Below, in pieces: positions 13,601 through 28,600 of a DNA stretch of 64,000 nucleotides. This DNA is from Lagopus muta (taxonomy: Eukaryota > Chordata > Aves > Galliformes > Phasianidae), in assembly GCF_023343835.1 (NCBI RefSeq), contig NC_064437.1, positions 53,084,972 through 53,148,971 on the forward strand, written 5' to 3'. The notes under the pieces were generated by a model. It ran no database searches. It had not been told where the DNA came from and saw nothing but the letters and a program-made list of their open reading frames with translations. The stretch's first letter is position 1. Each line of letters opens with the position of its first letter. A program made the translations under genes and the position numbers.

Positions 13601-16600
13601 AGATCTTATAGCACTGCTTTACTGACTGGTTTGTGCTTTATTCAGCAGTTGCATTGGAAGTACTGGTAAGAGATTCCAAAGAGTGAGCCCATGGCAGGCT
13701 TTTGGTGATGAGCCACCTCAAGCTATAAACAATACGTCGGCCTTGCTAGTGGTGCCACTGTGCAGAGTCTGATCACCAAGGCAAAGTCATCATCCTCTTC
13801 TTTTTGCTTGCTGATTTGTTAAACCTGACTCCAGTGTTAATTTCTTGTTCATGAGGCATTCTCCCTCAGCACTTCTGGTTTTTGCCTGCTTCTCCTTTAA
13901 GGAGATGAAGGATGCTAGGATGCTGCGCAGTCAGAAAGGCTGGCAGTTATGTATCCTTTGTTATCCTATGTAGTTTTAGCTCTTCCATGTAAGTGATTAT
14001 TCCTAGGTCTTCAAAGACATTTAGGCCCCTTCTCAAGTCAAAGGGCAGAGTAAGCCTCTGTGCAGTGAACTCATGGGCTTATCTGTGCACTCCAGATGAC
14101 TGGGCTGCCTTGTACTTAGCATGCGAAAGGTGGTAGAGTTTTCTCCACGCTGCATCTGATTTGAAAAGGTCCTAACGTTTTCCAGCAGGAGTAGTTGAAG
14201 AGAAGCAGGATAGTGTGGAGAGAAAACAGCAACATAATAAAGAATTGTTCAGTAAGAACAAGTGCAGACAAGCAGGCTGAGGACACGTGAAGGAACATGA
14301 AGAGCCTGAATTTGGGTCTCACATCTGCCTTTTCTGGATGTCTAACAGTTATTCTAGAGAGACTGAAGTGAAAGAGACCCAGTGCTATTTTATCTTTTGG
14401 TCAATTCTTCTCAGAGCAGGAATGTTTTGTGGTGCCTTGCATGCCGAGCAAGTCTTGTGCCAATGAACTGGAGAATGAGGTAGTGAAATTGCTCACAGAG
14501 GTCTCATTTTCTCCTTGGCGCTTGTTCTCACTGTGATTTCCACTATAAGGGTCCTACGTTTGAGAGGGCAGGTATATGGGACTGCTGATACTTGCTAGTT
14601 AGAAGCCTGTCTGTGCTTTTTCTGTCTGAAGATCCTCTCTCTTTACAGCTGCAGCAGGGGCATGAGGTACCTCAGAGTTGGAGGTGGCATCTAGTTCAGT
14701 GAAAGGCTGTTGTGAACACCTGTACTGTGTATATTCGTGTAGTAACTGCAGATGGAAAGTGCTGGGAGCCAGAACAGATTGCAGTGGAAGAACAGAACGA
14801 CTGCATTGGTTTTGAAATTGTGACAAATGAGTGTAACAGTTGGGTCATTCCGTGCTGTAATACATTTATAACTCAGGTAGCTGCAGTCTGCTTTGATTAG
14901 ACAACCTCCAAGAAAGATGCGCTTTGTTTTTGAGGTCACGCTCCAGTGTTGGATGGTCTCTCTGCCTTCTTCCCACTCCACATGGCTTTTAGTTCCCAGG
15001 TGGGGCTGCAAGGCACTGATCCAAAGCACAGCTCAGGCAGCCTCGGCCGCGTCAGTGCCTTGCACAGAAAGCCACAGAGCAGCACAATTGGTTTTAGGTG
15101 CCCCAAGGTATTCTCACTCAGAGCCATTGACGTCACGGTTTGTTCAACTCGCTCTGTTTTCCGTAACTAGCAGTAAAAGCACTACCTGATACAAAATGCT
15201 TTGTTCTTTCTTAGCGCTGCTGGCAGTGGGGTTAAGAGTTAAAATCTTTGGGCATGTGTGTGCTTGATATTTTTAAAATGCTGAGTACCGTCAGCGCAAA
15301 GTACTACTACAGTAATTCCTCCTAATCTCTTACGTTAACACAGCATGTTGTGAGGGCTCCATAAATACTTCAGAATGATTTGGACATAATGCTGCTTTAG
15401 TTCTGAAACGCAGTGAGCTTTGGTGTCCAAAGTATGCAGCTTGCTAGTGCTGTGTTGTGCTCAGCAGTAGGCATGTGAATTCCAGCAGAAGGGTCACCGA
15501 GACAAAGCCTTCATTTAAGGTCTTCACATCTTTGCCAGTCAGGCAGGGGTGCTGGCCTTCATGGTCTTTTGCAGACACCTACTTAAGATTAGTGGCTCGA
15601 AGCAGGTTTTATTGTTTAAATAGAAAGATCTGAGCTGTACCAGGTGAAATTTGAATCCCAGCTATTTTTGAAGGGTTCTGTATAGGATCTCTTCTGGAGT
15701 TGGCAAATCACCAGCTTGCCTGGCTGATGAGGGCTATTTGCTTTAGGTATTTTTCTCCTTGGATTACCAGGGAAATAACTACACAATTTGCTAATGCCTC
15801 AGATTGTGTTGTGCAGTGTGTGGCTCTGAGGGGGCTTCAAGGACTGATAGCTTTGCTACAAGATTTGAAGCTGGAGGTGAGCCTTGGAGCAGTGACTTTG
15901 TGCTGTGCAGTGCCTTCTATTAACATGCAGAATGCAGTGAAATGTGTGTCACCCGAGTGGGGGGTGTGCGTGGTAGGTTGTAAGAGGGACTAAAGAAGGG
16001 CTTCATTTTTTAAGAAAACAGCTGCTGTTGAAGTATTCCTAACTCAGGCTCGTGAATCTGAACTAAGAAATGGGACAAGCCCTCCAGTTTTCTTCTGCAG
16101 GCTCACATAGACTGCTCCAGCATCCTGGCTGCACGTGCCAGCATGCATGACCCTGCCTTACCTCGGCTGCTCCCAGAGCTGTCTTTCTGTCCTCCGTGCA
16201 CTGCCAACACTACAGCTTGTCTTGCTTCCTTGATTTTTGAGCTGTCCTCTTGGGCAGATTAGGGACTGCATCAGAGTACAGACTGGTAAAATAAATAAAT
16301 AACCTCATTGAACTTTGAAGCAAGGCTCTCCTTCAATTCTCATGGCTGTTTTCACATCCTTGCCTGCCTTTCATTAGAACCACCTGCACTGATCAGGGCC
16401 TGGAAGCTGCTGTAGCCAGGTGACTGCTACATGCTGGGGGCTTGTTCTTCTTCCTGAGCAGCTCTTCAAGCAGTCCTGCGTGTCTGCTAGGTTGGTCTTA
16501 CAGGTACTTACCCACAGCCCCTTTTCCTGACTTAGTTAGAGGATGGGGCTGCAGGCTATAGCCTGAATTGCTTCTTGGCTGCTTATGCTGCCTAGAGCAA

Positions 16601-19600
16601 ACCTTGAGTCCATCTCTTCCTGCATGGAAGGGCAGCCTAGGGGGAGCCAGGCAGCATTCATGTTATGCTGTGCTAAGTGCAAGGTGACGTTAGGGATTGC
16701 TGTCACTGCTGAGCGCCTGTGTGGGGCAGGGAGAGCTCCACAGAGGATTGCAAACGAATGATCAAAACAGTCTGCATTTATAAAGATTAAATTACAACTT
16801 TCCACATTGCGATTAAAGGAGGAGCTGTCAGCGGCTGGCTTGCGAGAATGTGCAATTCAATTTGCATTTTGTAAAACTTCAGATTGAGGAGAGTTTTTAA
16901 TCCCTTGTGAAATCGGGAACAATAGGCACTGGCTGTTGCCAGGTGCATAATGCATAAGTTACCATGCAAACTTCTCTTTCATTGCTCTCGGCAAAGCTGG
17001 ATTTGTAGCACTGTACTTTGTTACTCCAGTCCCAGGCTCCACCCTAAGCTTCCTTACACTCAATCACCTCTGCTTGAGAGCCCTAACGGAGGCAGGCTGC
17101 AGCCTGCTGTGCCAATTACAGCCTCAGCACCCTCTGCCCTTTGCTGGAGTCAAATTGCCCTCTTCCAAAAGCAGACAAGCTTTGCAGTGACTGCGCGCCA
17201 CACTCGGGGGCTTCTTTAGGATAAAGCCCTGCCTTCTGAGATTGCCAGCATCCCTTCTCTCTGGTAGTATCCTGCTGTAACAGATGATGTTTTTCTGCCT
17301 TCTTCCTCTGGATCATCTAGCTGGAGCTGCAGCTGTTTCCCTAAAGTGACAAATTGGGTCATTGCTATGATTTCTAAGTGGGAAGCAAATAGAGCTTTGC
17401 AGTCTCTGTGCCTCCTAGAGCAGGAGAGTAAACGCTGCTGAGCCAAATGGTGCTGCACCTGAGCAGAGCTCGCTCAGCTGGAAGATTTGTTCCCTTGGCT
17501 CTCTAACACTTGGCATTTGAATGCTAAGATGGCAAGTTCAGACTCCTTGTCCACAGTAGGATGCTGAGAGGCAGATCTTTTAATAGAGGAGGAAGAGGCA
17601 TCTCTGATGTGTGTCACTGTTTCAGCCTTCGTGGGAGATGTGAGGCAAGCTGTGGGATTGCTCAAGGAGCTGAGATACGTCATTCAAAGACAACAAGAGA
17701 GTAAGGATGGATGTCCTAGAGATGGAGATGGGAAAGATGGTTCTGCATCTGCCAGAGGCTATAAATCAATTCCGCTGCCTTAGTCACAGGGCGCTTGGAT
17801 TCCCCCATGGCTCAGTTAAGGCACAAATAAGCTCCTGGGGAGCTAAGTATTGCTAGCAGCACATGCTGTTTCAGCAGCAGCATCTGCCTCTCTGCTGGCA
17901 TGAGAGCAGGCCTGTGGGAAGATATTAATTCTTAGCCTCGTGTTTGCATTCACTGGGGCAGTTTTTCATAGGAATTCTTCTTTCACTTTTTCAACCCGTG
18001 GGTCTAAGGTCTCCATCCATTGCTTGACAGCAGAATTGCCAAAAGGAGAGTATTTTGCAGCCTCTCAGGCAAGAAGCTGATAAAGCAGATATGGACCATT
18101 GTCTGAAAATAACAAGGATTTCTGGAATAAGCTGATGCAACTCAGCAGCAATCAGCACTTACACTGTTAACTGTTGTCACAGTTGCATCAGTGTTAGTTG
18201 TAATGTAGGAAGCTTTTGTCTTGTGTGAAAGCAGGGCTTAGTTAGAATGACTTCTGGCAGTAGGAGAAGCATGGAAATTCTGCTGTTACATCCTTAATAT
18301 TTGGAGTACAGGATAGTTTCTTGCAGAATGACATCCAAGAACGTTGTTTCCTGTAGCCCCTGCCACGCTCTAGCCTGCTGCTTAGAAACTTTGCTGCTAA
18401 GCCTAGCTGTGTGCAGAACCCACTAAGGAAAATCTGAGCTTAAGGCACTGAGATGATGACTGCTCCATGCAGTGACATCTGATGTCAGCAAAGGACATGA
18501 CATATTTCTTGCAGTGTGATTTAGCAGTGGGAGCAGGTCAAGCTGCTGGCGTGGTATGGTTAGCCGGCTGTTCTGGGGGGAGCTTTAGCCTTGGGAACAT
18601 CTCCACAATCTTTTGCAGACCAAAACGAGCCTTTCTGCCCACATTCTGAGCTGTCTTGGAGCCCTGTGAGTGTGTTTGACACAGTGAAGGGCCAGAAGTG
18701 ATACCATTGTGATGCTACTGGAAGAGTCTGTCCCTTTGGACAGTGCTATCAGCTCCCCACTGGTTGTATTTCTTTAGCAGCATCTGGGAAGTGAAAGTAC
18801 TCAAGGTAACCAAACCATTCTTCTGGCTACAACCAAGACACCGATCTTTCTCTTTTTTAGATTTTTATTTCCAGACTTTCTTTTCTGGAAATTCTTGCAC
18901 CAATAGCTGGTGCTCCTGAAAGCCAAGGATTTGATGGGAACATCTCACTACAGACTCTCAATTCTTTCCTCTTTACAAGGATGTGCTTTTCTATTTTAAG
19001 TGATGGACCTATTTAATTACAGTACCACCTACAAGCTGCTTTGTAGGCATGGAAAGAAAACAGGGCTGTCGCTGGGCTAAAACTCCCCTTTTTGGAATAA
19101 AAAGAAAGCTGCCGTGATGCTTCATCTCAGCCTTCTTTGCAGACACCTGAGCTTATGACACACTTTTTGCAGGAGAGAATATTAACATGATGTGAACTTA
19201 ATTCCTTCAGCTGATGACAGCTTCACATCATCCAGTTCTTGCTGAGCTTTCCACTCTCAGTAGTGCCCAGAGGGATAATATTGCAGGACTGCTTGAGGTG
19301 TGTCTGTCACTATTTAGTAAGTTGATGTTTTAGAAATAGGACTCGGTGATGCTGGGGCTGGGCAGCTTCATGTCGTAGCAAACGTAAAGAAGTCAGTCGT
19401 TATAACAGGGGCTGCTGACCCTGCCCCAGTTGCTCATCAGGAGCTCCATGAAGTCAAGCTAGCAGCCTGTGATCTTGATTCAGCTGCTTTGGCCAGAGGC
19501 ATCGCCTGGTCCTTCATCCTCACCCAGAAGCCTTTCACCTGAGTGCAGTATAGTTTGAAGGTGTAGGTAATGGTTCTCTTGGGAGACTTGGATTGAAGTA

Positions 19601-22600
19601 CCGTGCTCTTTGTACATAAACTCATAACTCAGCGTGGCCTCAGCTTACAAATGTCAGGGAGAGCTTTTTTGGAAAAGGTCAAGTTGAGATGCTTGAAGGA
19701 AAACGACTGGTTGTTTCATTCCTGCTCTTTGTTTAACAAGTGAACGATGCAAGAATTTCGCAAGTCAAATCTGTTTGGGGAGTAGGAAGATTTTTATTTT
19801 GATGGCATTCCTCTTTAAAAATGGGAGGAAAACCACATGCCTGTACTCTCACAGAAAGCCTTACATTCCAGCTCTCAGGAGGGCTGCGGCTTACAAAACA
19901 AACCCAGGCTGGGGTGTGCTCACCTCATTTCCAGTGTTCTTACACAGGTGTGCCCAGCTGCTCGTGGCCTGCTGCAACTTCTTCTGCCCCCTCTCTGGTT
20001 ATAGATGGCAACAGATGCTGCAGAAATGGTCTACAACATGTTTGAGATCACACCCATCCTCTGTTGCTGGCTCATGGAAGAGGTGATCAGACTGTTCTGA
20101 TGCTGAGTGCCACTCTGGCAGAGGCTTTAGTGCCTCCTGGGGCAGTGGTGAGTGGTGTTTCACCTTGCAGTCTTCTCATACTCTGCACAGCTTTGTTTTC
20201 TTCTCTCTGGGCATGGAATTACTGTTCTGCTACTGTTCTGCTACAACTCTTTGGCCTGGATTTTCCTCTCCCCTTGTTTCTTCCGTGTGGGACTGTGTCC
20301 CGTCATGGTGCTGACAGCACACACATTTGTCAGGATTCCTTTACATGTGCCTCTTCCAGCATTTTACAGTCCTCACTTCTTGAACATGAGATGGTAGAAT
20401 ATAAAGTAGGTTGCTTTCTTTCTGTTTTTCTCAGTTCTGCAGCTCTTGTGATCTTTGAATTCTTTCTGAGTGTCAGACAGTTCTGGAGACTTACGTGACA
20501 GGGAGAGCTCAGTGGTCCCCTGAAGTCTCAGTAGTTGTCTTCGGATTGGGCCTTAGCAGACCACTAGACCCTCTTTCTTCTTATCCTCACCATACCTCTC
20601 GACTACCCTGCTAATTAGTGCCCTTGACGTGTTTCTGAGAGATGAGAAGGAAGAGCAGTGACAGCTTTCCCAACACACAGCCGTCGCTGGCTGCTGTGAT
20701 GCATGCTGTGGCTGCTGCCAGGCCTGCCCTCCTGTTCAGACTGAGCTGATTGTAGCTGGCAGTTGTCGTCTCGAAGCAGTAAACCAAGTGAACGGCTCCG
20801 CTTATTACCATTTATAAACATACACCAAACAGAAGCTCTAGGCACAGCCACCAGTCAGTCCTTAAAAGGCATATGGAAGGAACTGGGTATTGCCAGAGTC
20901 GGACCACTGTACGTTTACAACAAAATCCAGCACTCTCTAGCACCTGAATTTTTCAGCTGGACAGCTTGCTTGCGTGTTTTCTTTCTTCTGTTTGTTTGTT
21001 TTTCCCATACAGCTCAAGGGGACAGAAGCATTGGAGTTAAATTATAGCACATTTCAATGAAACTTGCTGTTGCGAGTGGTGCTCAGAACTGTGAGGTCAG
21101 GAGCCCATTAAATGCAGAGGTGTGCACCCCTTTGGCTTCTGTCCCTTGGTTCTCAGCAGGATAAACATGGCACCACTGTCTTCTTTGTTAACCCAAGGTG
21201 ATAATAGACCCACGTGCTTTGTCTCGCCTTAGAGATGCAGGCTCAGCTCTTGCAGAACTTTGCTGACATGCAAGATGGAGATGCAAAGGGATCTGCTCCA
21301 AAGCTTCCATACAAGCTGCCCTGGTGATGCTGAGCTCCTCAGTGGGCTGCTCATCAGACGTGCCTGGTTATGCAGGAAAACTCACACTTGTATTAGCATA
21401 AGGTACAATTTCTTAAGAAATTTGCAAAGCAAGCATGAAATCCTTTCTAAATAGAGTCAAAACTTCATATGCAAGAATAATATCAAGAGGGCAATGCGGC
21501 AGCAATTTGGGAGGAGCAGGATTTAAGATTCCCATTAAAACAAAAATAGTTGTGCAAATAAAACCACGAGCTGATGCAGTACAAATTAGCAGTTTTAAAA
21601 CCTGGAGAAAAAGCAGCTGAGTTATTAATCCTTGAACTGAAGCCCCTAAGTCCTTTCAGCGAGTGACTTCTGCTTGTCATCTAATCCTTTTGGAACGTGG
21701 AAAGCAGTCCCAGGGTTGTTCTCTGCCATGTAGTAAGAGGAAATTAACCAGTGAGCAAAAGAAATTGATTAATTGGCAACGGAAAGGAGCTGTGTATGCA
21801 CTGTATCTAATTGCTTTTTATTTTTTGTGTCATCTTCCAACTTGTTGGAAGACACAGGTTTGTGGGTTGCCTATGCAAAAATGTGCTTAAAAATAATTCA
21901 CTGAGGCTTTGAACCTTCAGTTTCAAAGATCATTGTGAGCGTTGCCGTGTATTGCTTTGGACAGCCTCTAATGGGGACATTGCTCAGCCAAGCTGAATTT
22001 TATGCAGTAGATATTCAAGCTGAAATTGAACACACCTTCAGAATCACGGAGTAAATCAAATCTCATTTCCTTGCTTGCAGAGAATGTGGGCTGTGTGGGC
22101 TTTCTTCCTCCTCCTCCTCAGCAATTTTTATCCTGCCAGGTCAGAGCTGCCTTTTCCTTATGAGAAATACTGAGTGAGTGGCTTCCCTGAGCCTTATTCA
22201 AAAACCCATCAGAGCTAATAGCTTTGAAAATGTTTGATGTCCAAGAGGCGCTTGGGAGCGCTGAATCCTCACAAAGGGATTTTTAGGCCATAGAACAGTG
22301 ATGTCCTCTGAGTGCTGCAGGAATTAATGTGGAGCTGATATTTCCATTACTGATCCTGGAGATACATATCCAGATACATGGCGAAGGAGAAACTGAGAGA
22401 GAAGCCTTGGTGATCAACCCCTTGTCCCCAGGTGAGAGTAGCATCACTCCTAGCTAAGCCTTCAGTAGTGCTGTACAAATACATCCCGTCTTCGTGCTTT
22501 TTGATTCAGAGAACAGGCAGTTCTGCAGGTTGCCACTCTGTGCTGAACAGCTCACCTTGAGGATTCTACAGCCAGAGATGCTTTGCAGGAGAAGCACATG

Positions 22601-25600
22601 CTTTGTCCTCCTCATCCTTGGGAGAGAACGGCTTCAGCGCCAGAACAAGTCACCTTTGCCTTCAGCATCAAAGGTGGGCATTGAGCCAGCACAGTCATCT
22701 TATCTGGCTTATTAGCAATTAACGTTCCCTTTGTCATGTGTTCTTTCTGTCCACCCAGCAGCCAAACCCCTGCAGAGGTAGCATGGTCACTCATGGAGGT
22801 GAGATGCCTCGTTTCAGCCTCTGCTCAGCCGCACCTTCTGAAGGCATTTGTCCTGTTTGATGTCTTGGGGTGGCTGCTGGGAGCACCTGAATTGTGACAG
22901 AGCTGGTGCTGGAGCACTGATGGGTTGGATGATTGTAAGAACAAACATTGCAGGGATAAATGCGATGTTCCCTGGCACGAGAGCCCTTCTGGTCCTCCAA
23001 GTATCTTTGGATTGCAAGATGCCACTTTACCGTGGCAGGAATCCTTCTAGAGTCATAGCTATTGCCCTTGGTCGCTTCTGTTAGGTATAAGGAGAAATGA
23101 CTAGAAATAACAGGGAGTCAGCAACTTTAAGTGCCTTTGTGTTGTTTCAAAGAACGCACGCAGGTTTCTTTCCCTGCGAAGGACAGTCACAGGCAGCAGA
23201 TGTTTCTGTTTTGAAAACTCTGACCTGCTTTCTGTGTATGGTCCATGCCCAAATCTCTGCTCCCCCTCAAATTCAATTTGCTGATAGCTGTCCTCCACAT
23301 CTCCATTTCAGTCAAGTGTCTCAGCCCACTAAGTTCAGCATCTCACAAGGCCTGCCCTTGCAAGTGATCCTCTTGAATAGCGGCCTCTGTGTTTCCAGCT
23401 GTCTCACTAGCCTTTCAAATGCTCTTTCCAAATTAACTTAGTAATCAACTTTAAGCAGCTCTGTGATTTTTTTTTAATTATATTTTTTCTTCAGACGAAA
23501 GACCTTTTTTCTGGTGGCCGTGAGTGCATAAACAATCTCATTCCCTTTCAACTCTGGTCATTGTCCAGATGGAGTTTGAGATGGATTACACATTCCAACA
23601 GCACAAAAAGGGATAACTTAGCAAATTAAAACGTCAACAAGCTTTTCTCTTTCAGCGTGTCGTATCGGAAATGATTTGGTTCTCTTATTTCTGTTGTCAT
23701 CAGAGATGTTCGTTCTTTTTTTCCTAGCTGCACAGTGGAGATTAGAGTAGGATCCAGGGACGAGGAGTCAGCTGGGACTGATTTGATCCTGTCTCCTTTG
23801 TGGGAATCTCACTGCTCTCATAATTCTTAAAAGCTTGCACAGTTGCAATCTCAGTTCCTAGGGAGCAGCCACGTGGTCTGTTCTTCCTCAGCCCTTCTCA
23901 GCTACTCCTGGTATCATCAGTGCACCCCGTTGTTCAGCTCCTTCAGTGCTTGGGTCCCAAATCCACTTTTAAGTTGTGTATTAGGATGCCTTAATTTGGA
24001 AATGAGTTTGAAGGAAGAATTATGGGCTCTATATTGCAGCTTAGGTAGCCTGCACTTAGATCAACTTAAACCAGTTTTGGAACTGCAGCCTTAGAGCACG
24101 TTTGGCAACGACAGGATTTTCTGTTTATGTGGATCATCCTGCAGTTTTACAGCTGTCTGTTCCAATTCCAGATCTGCAAAGACATCCATAGCTAAAACTT
24201 TCCTATGGATTGAGTCACACCAACTTCAGAGCACTGCCACCTTTCCCTGTTAGCTAGCTTCCCCAGCGTCCTGCTACAGCAGTTTTTGTCCCTAGGGGCA
24301 AAGCTGCTATTTGTAGCTAACAACTGACTACAGTTCTGTTTCTTTTGGGCCATATCTTTAGTGGGAATTTTTTCAGATTGAGGTTATAAGGCTCTTAGGC
24401 TCTTGAAGCTGTAGGAAAGTCTGCTGGATGCTGCCATGCAGGGAAGGACTCTGGGAATCATTGCTCTAAGTCTGACAGCATTGGCTGAAAGCTCCACAGT
24501 CATCAGGAAGGCAAGCAGGGGATTAGAAACTATTAGAGAAAAATAATCAAAATAAAGCAGTACTGTGTTGCCACTTTGTAAGGCTTTGATAACCCATGTT
24601 CTAAACGTTGAACATTGATTCAAGCTCCCTTATTTCAGAAAAGATGGTGTAGAACTGCAAGGTAGTCCAAATACCATAATGCTACAACCCAGCACAGCAC
24701 CACACAGCTGTTTGCTCACTGCCCCCTGCATGGGATGAGGGAGAGAACTGGAAACAGAATAGAACTTGTGGGTTGAGGTAAATATGTGCTCATCTGCTGT
24801 CTTGGTTGTCCACATTTCTTACTTGCTTTTAAAAGTTGTGGTTTTCTCCATCTCAAAATGAACTTGTCCATTTACCATTTGTGGTCAGCCTTCAACCCAA
24901 GTCCTCTTGCTTCTGTCTTTCAGGTTAAATTGAATGGTAAGGGTGGTTTTTTTGCACAGCTTTTCCCAGAAGATGGTTGACTTAGGGGACATCTTAATTT
25001 CTTCACTAGAAACAAACTTCCTTATCTTCCTCTTTTCTCCTGGTGCACACCAGGCGTGCTGTTATCACCTCATCAAGACAATCTGAACCCAGAGTTGTGT
25101 ATTTCCATTTCAGAATTTGCCAGGATGCTTTCTGCCTGCCATGCCTAGAAAGGTTTTATTTCTGACCTTTTCTTAAAATCTTCAGCTGCTGTTTTGTAGG
25201 TTCCTGTAGCTGTCTTTGATTTCTGTAACAGCTGTTTGTGTCCTGGCTTCTCAGGTCAGTTGCAGCAGGAGCCCACAGCTTACATCTTTAGGAAGAGTTT
25301 TAAACTTGTATCTTGTTTTGGGCAGCAGGGTTACTGACCTTAATTGGTCAGTTAACTGGTATGTTGGAAAGCTGCTGCTGTTTTCTCTATGTTCAGGGAA
25401 ACAAAATCTTCCTCTAAAAGGAGAAGATAGCACGAGTGAACGTACACAAATCGCAGCATTCATTTGCAGAATGCTGGCTGGCCCGGTAGGTTGAACTGTG
25501 AGCAGGTAGTGTGCACAGAGAGCATAAGGATGCTCTTCTTGTTTTGGTGACAGCAGTTGATTTACTGCTGTGCTAGAATGCAGCTGGTGGATAAAAGCTT

Positions 25601-28600
25601 CTCTTGGAACAGCCCATCACTTTTCAGCACTTAAGTTAATTGTGAGCTCAATGGGGAAATAAAAAAATTAACAGTCCAGTCCATAGCTATCTGCAGTGCA
25701 TTTGGAACCTTGGCAGAATTGCGAGTGCTCTCACATATGTAGCAGTGAGGAGTGTTTTCATAAATGCCACCAGCTGGAGAGAAGGGTTCACAACTTCAGA
25801 ATGGGCTGTAACTCCAGAATAGCAGATCGATCTATCTTGGGGTTTTATGCTCCTGCCATCATCCCGTCTGCTGCCTGCCTTCCTCACTAAGTTCTAACAG
25901 CAGGGAAGTTCGTGGGCTCCCCTTACTCCATTTCCAGGCAGATCTCCCCATCTAGGTATGAAGGTCTACTTTGGAGGGGGTTTATTAACAGATGATTTTA
26001 AAGATAGTTGGTGTGGTGATATTTTGCTCTTTTCCTCTGCCTGGAATTTGGAAATGCCAGCGTTGTGCAGTGCGTGGATGGTCGTTCTCATGGCACAAAT
26101 GCACCATACCCATTTTCTTCCCTTGAATGACACAATTGCCTCCTGGGTTTCGTCTTGATCTGTCCCACAGGAGCTTGGCGTGGAGACTTCCTGGTGGTGC
26201 TGGATGATGGTTCGGATTTGGTTATTTGTGAAGTCAGATCCTCCATAGATTTTATCTGACACTATTTAGTAGTGGGAAAAGACCCACTGACCCAACCAGT
26301 CTGGAAATGATGCAGCTTTCAAAAATATCCCCGTAAAGTTGAATGCCTTCTGGCTTCTGGTAGATGGTGATTTGGAAACCTTTGTGGAGCAGATAACTCT
26401 TGTCCAAAAGCAGGATGCAATTTCTGCTAGCAGCACTGGGAGAACAGCAGTTGTTTCTGAGTCAGTGCATCAATTATTTATCCTTCAAAGAAGCACTTGG
26501 TGGGCAGAGGAGGAAAGAATGCCACCGAACACTCCTGCTTCATGGATGGAAACTGTCAACTTTTTAGGTTTGTGCCTTTAAAGATCACAGATCTTTGTAT
26601 GATCATCGAACAAACGTCTGAGCTGCTGAAAGTCTGAGCCCAACATGAATGGCTGAGTGCTGAGATATGAGCAAAAGGGGATGTGAAGTGTCCTTCCTTG
26701 ATGTTGCTGGGTAAAATAAAAATAATCTCTTACCTACTATCAAAACCTTTTGTCTTGTGTAGGGAAGTGGCAAGGCCTGGATTTCAGTACTGCAAGTTCA
26801 GATGGATGAAAGCAGCTCTCAGGAAGGATCTGGGCTGTGGGGAGTTGTGTTTGGCTGGGCCCAGTGTGGTGCAGCACACAGCACAACTACCAGCAATGGC
26901 CAGGAGTGATCATCAGCAATGAAGGATCAAATCTGACACACAGAGGTGTAACTCCAGGCTCCTCGACACCGAGTGTCCTTTTGGGCAGCTGAGTACACTC
27001 TGTAGACCTTTCCCTCTCCAGCAATCTGAGCAGACCTCTTGTGTCTTAGTCCTGCATTGGTGCAGCCCTTTCTCATGCTTCAGAGGAGACGTTTGCCTGT
27101 AATTGCTGTCACTTAATCATTTGGGTTAGTGATTTTTTTTTTTTTTTTTACTCTTTCCAGGGATTTTTCCTGCCCTCGGGTTAGACAAGGCTGTTGCTCT
27201 CTCCTCTGAGAGTGAGGGCTGTGTGCACTGCTGGGGGCTGTGTAGCAGCCCCAGGCTCGCTCTCAGCCAGCAGCAGGAGAGGGCTGGAGGACCTTTGTGT
27301 GCATGCAGGGCAGGCAGCAGGTGCTTGGTGCAAGGGATGTGGGGCACGGGAATAGGAATGGCAAGGTGCTGTGTATTTTGTACATGCGTGGTGTGACAGC
27401 TTGCATCTCACGCCCAGATCTTCCTTTCCTGCTGTGTTCATCAGGCCTACTCCACATCTGTGGATGTGTGCTGTACACAGGAATCTGAATTGTGACTGTC
27501 ATAGCAACATCCTCCTCCTCTTCCTCTTAGCATTCAGGAACATGGGATTAAGACTTATGGCTTGATTAGTTTGGGGGTGAAGGGTGATGTTGGAGCACCA
27601 GCACTGCGTTTAGCTCCAGAAGAGCTGCAAAGGTAAGGTAGTGCTGGGGCAGAGAAGGCTTCACGCTGCTGCCTGTCCCAGGGTGGGTGAATGGGAGCTG
27701 CTTCCTGCACAGCTGGGTAGTGCTGACAGCCTGAGTGGATCCTCTCTGAGCTTGGCTCAGGCAGAAGGGGAGAAGGAGCTGAGTGCAGCAGGGGTCTGGG
27801 CAGAGTCTGTTTGGAAATGTGGCAGCTGTGTGCTTGTTTTTATTTAACTTCTAATTATTTTGTTATCTGCTTTATCTTTGGCACTTCTGGGGATTAATTC
27901 TAGCAGAGACTCCATCCTGCGTCAGCAAGTTTTAAGTTGCTCTGTGAGAAGGGCGATGCCATTTGGAAAAAAAAATCATTTTCCATATTAATTAGAAGAT
28001 ACTATTGTAAAATTTGTGTCAATTATCGAGCACTTTGTATGGAGAGGCAATGGCCTCTTTGTAGCCCAGGTGACAGCAGCCTTTTCATTACAGTGAGGAA
28101 TGTTGCTATTCAGTTGGGTTCACTATAGAGAAATGCTTGGGGACAGCGAGTTGTGCGTGCAGCTTAGCGTGGGGGAAAGGTCTGTACTAAATCTGGAGGA
28201 AAGAAACCAATTGAAGGACTCCAGTATAAAATGCACATCAGGCTTTTAATGGAATAGGAAACCTTAACGTCTCTTTTAGCCTCCTTCCTGTGGATGTGGT
28301 TATGGGCATGGTGAGGATGGGTTGGCTGGAGGATCTTAGGGGTCTTTTCCAACCTTGATGATTCTATGACTGTGACCTCAGTTCTGATGTTTTCTGCTCT
28401 TCCATGGAGACTTCTAGGGGCAGGATCTTGAAAGAGAAATGCGTCACTCTTGAAGTTAAATTCTCCTAGGTCTTTTGTACTGGAGAAAGGCACAGATAAT
28501 GGTGTTGTGCATTTAACTCGCAAGGACACCCTTGCAGTCGTTTTCCTGAGCAGAAGTCAAAGCAAGTGTAAAAAAGGCAAAGGATACCAGCTCAGGATGT

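Noticed and set aside
19437-19625. Minus-strand frame of 62 codons in the ARMH3 intron
   Set aside because: The peptide has no recognised relative, and there is no sign of retroposition or splice sites.
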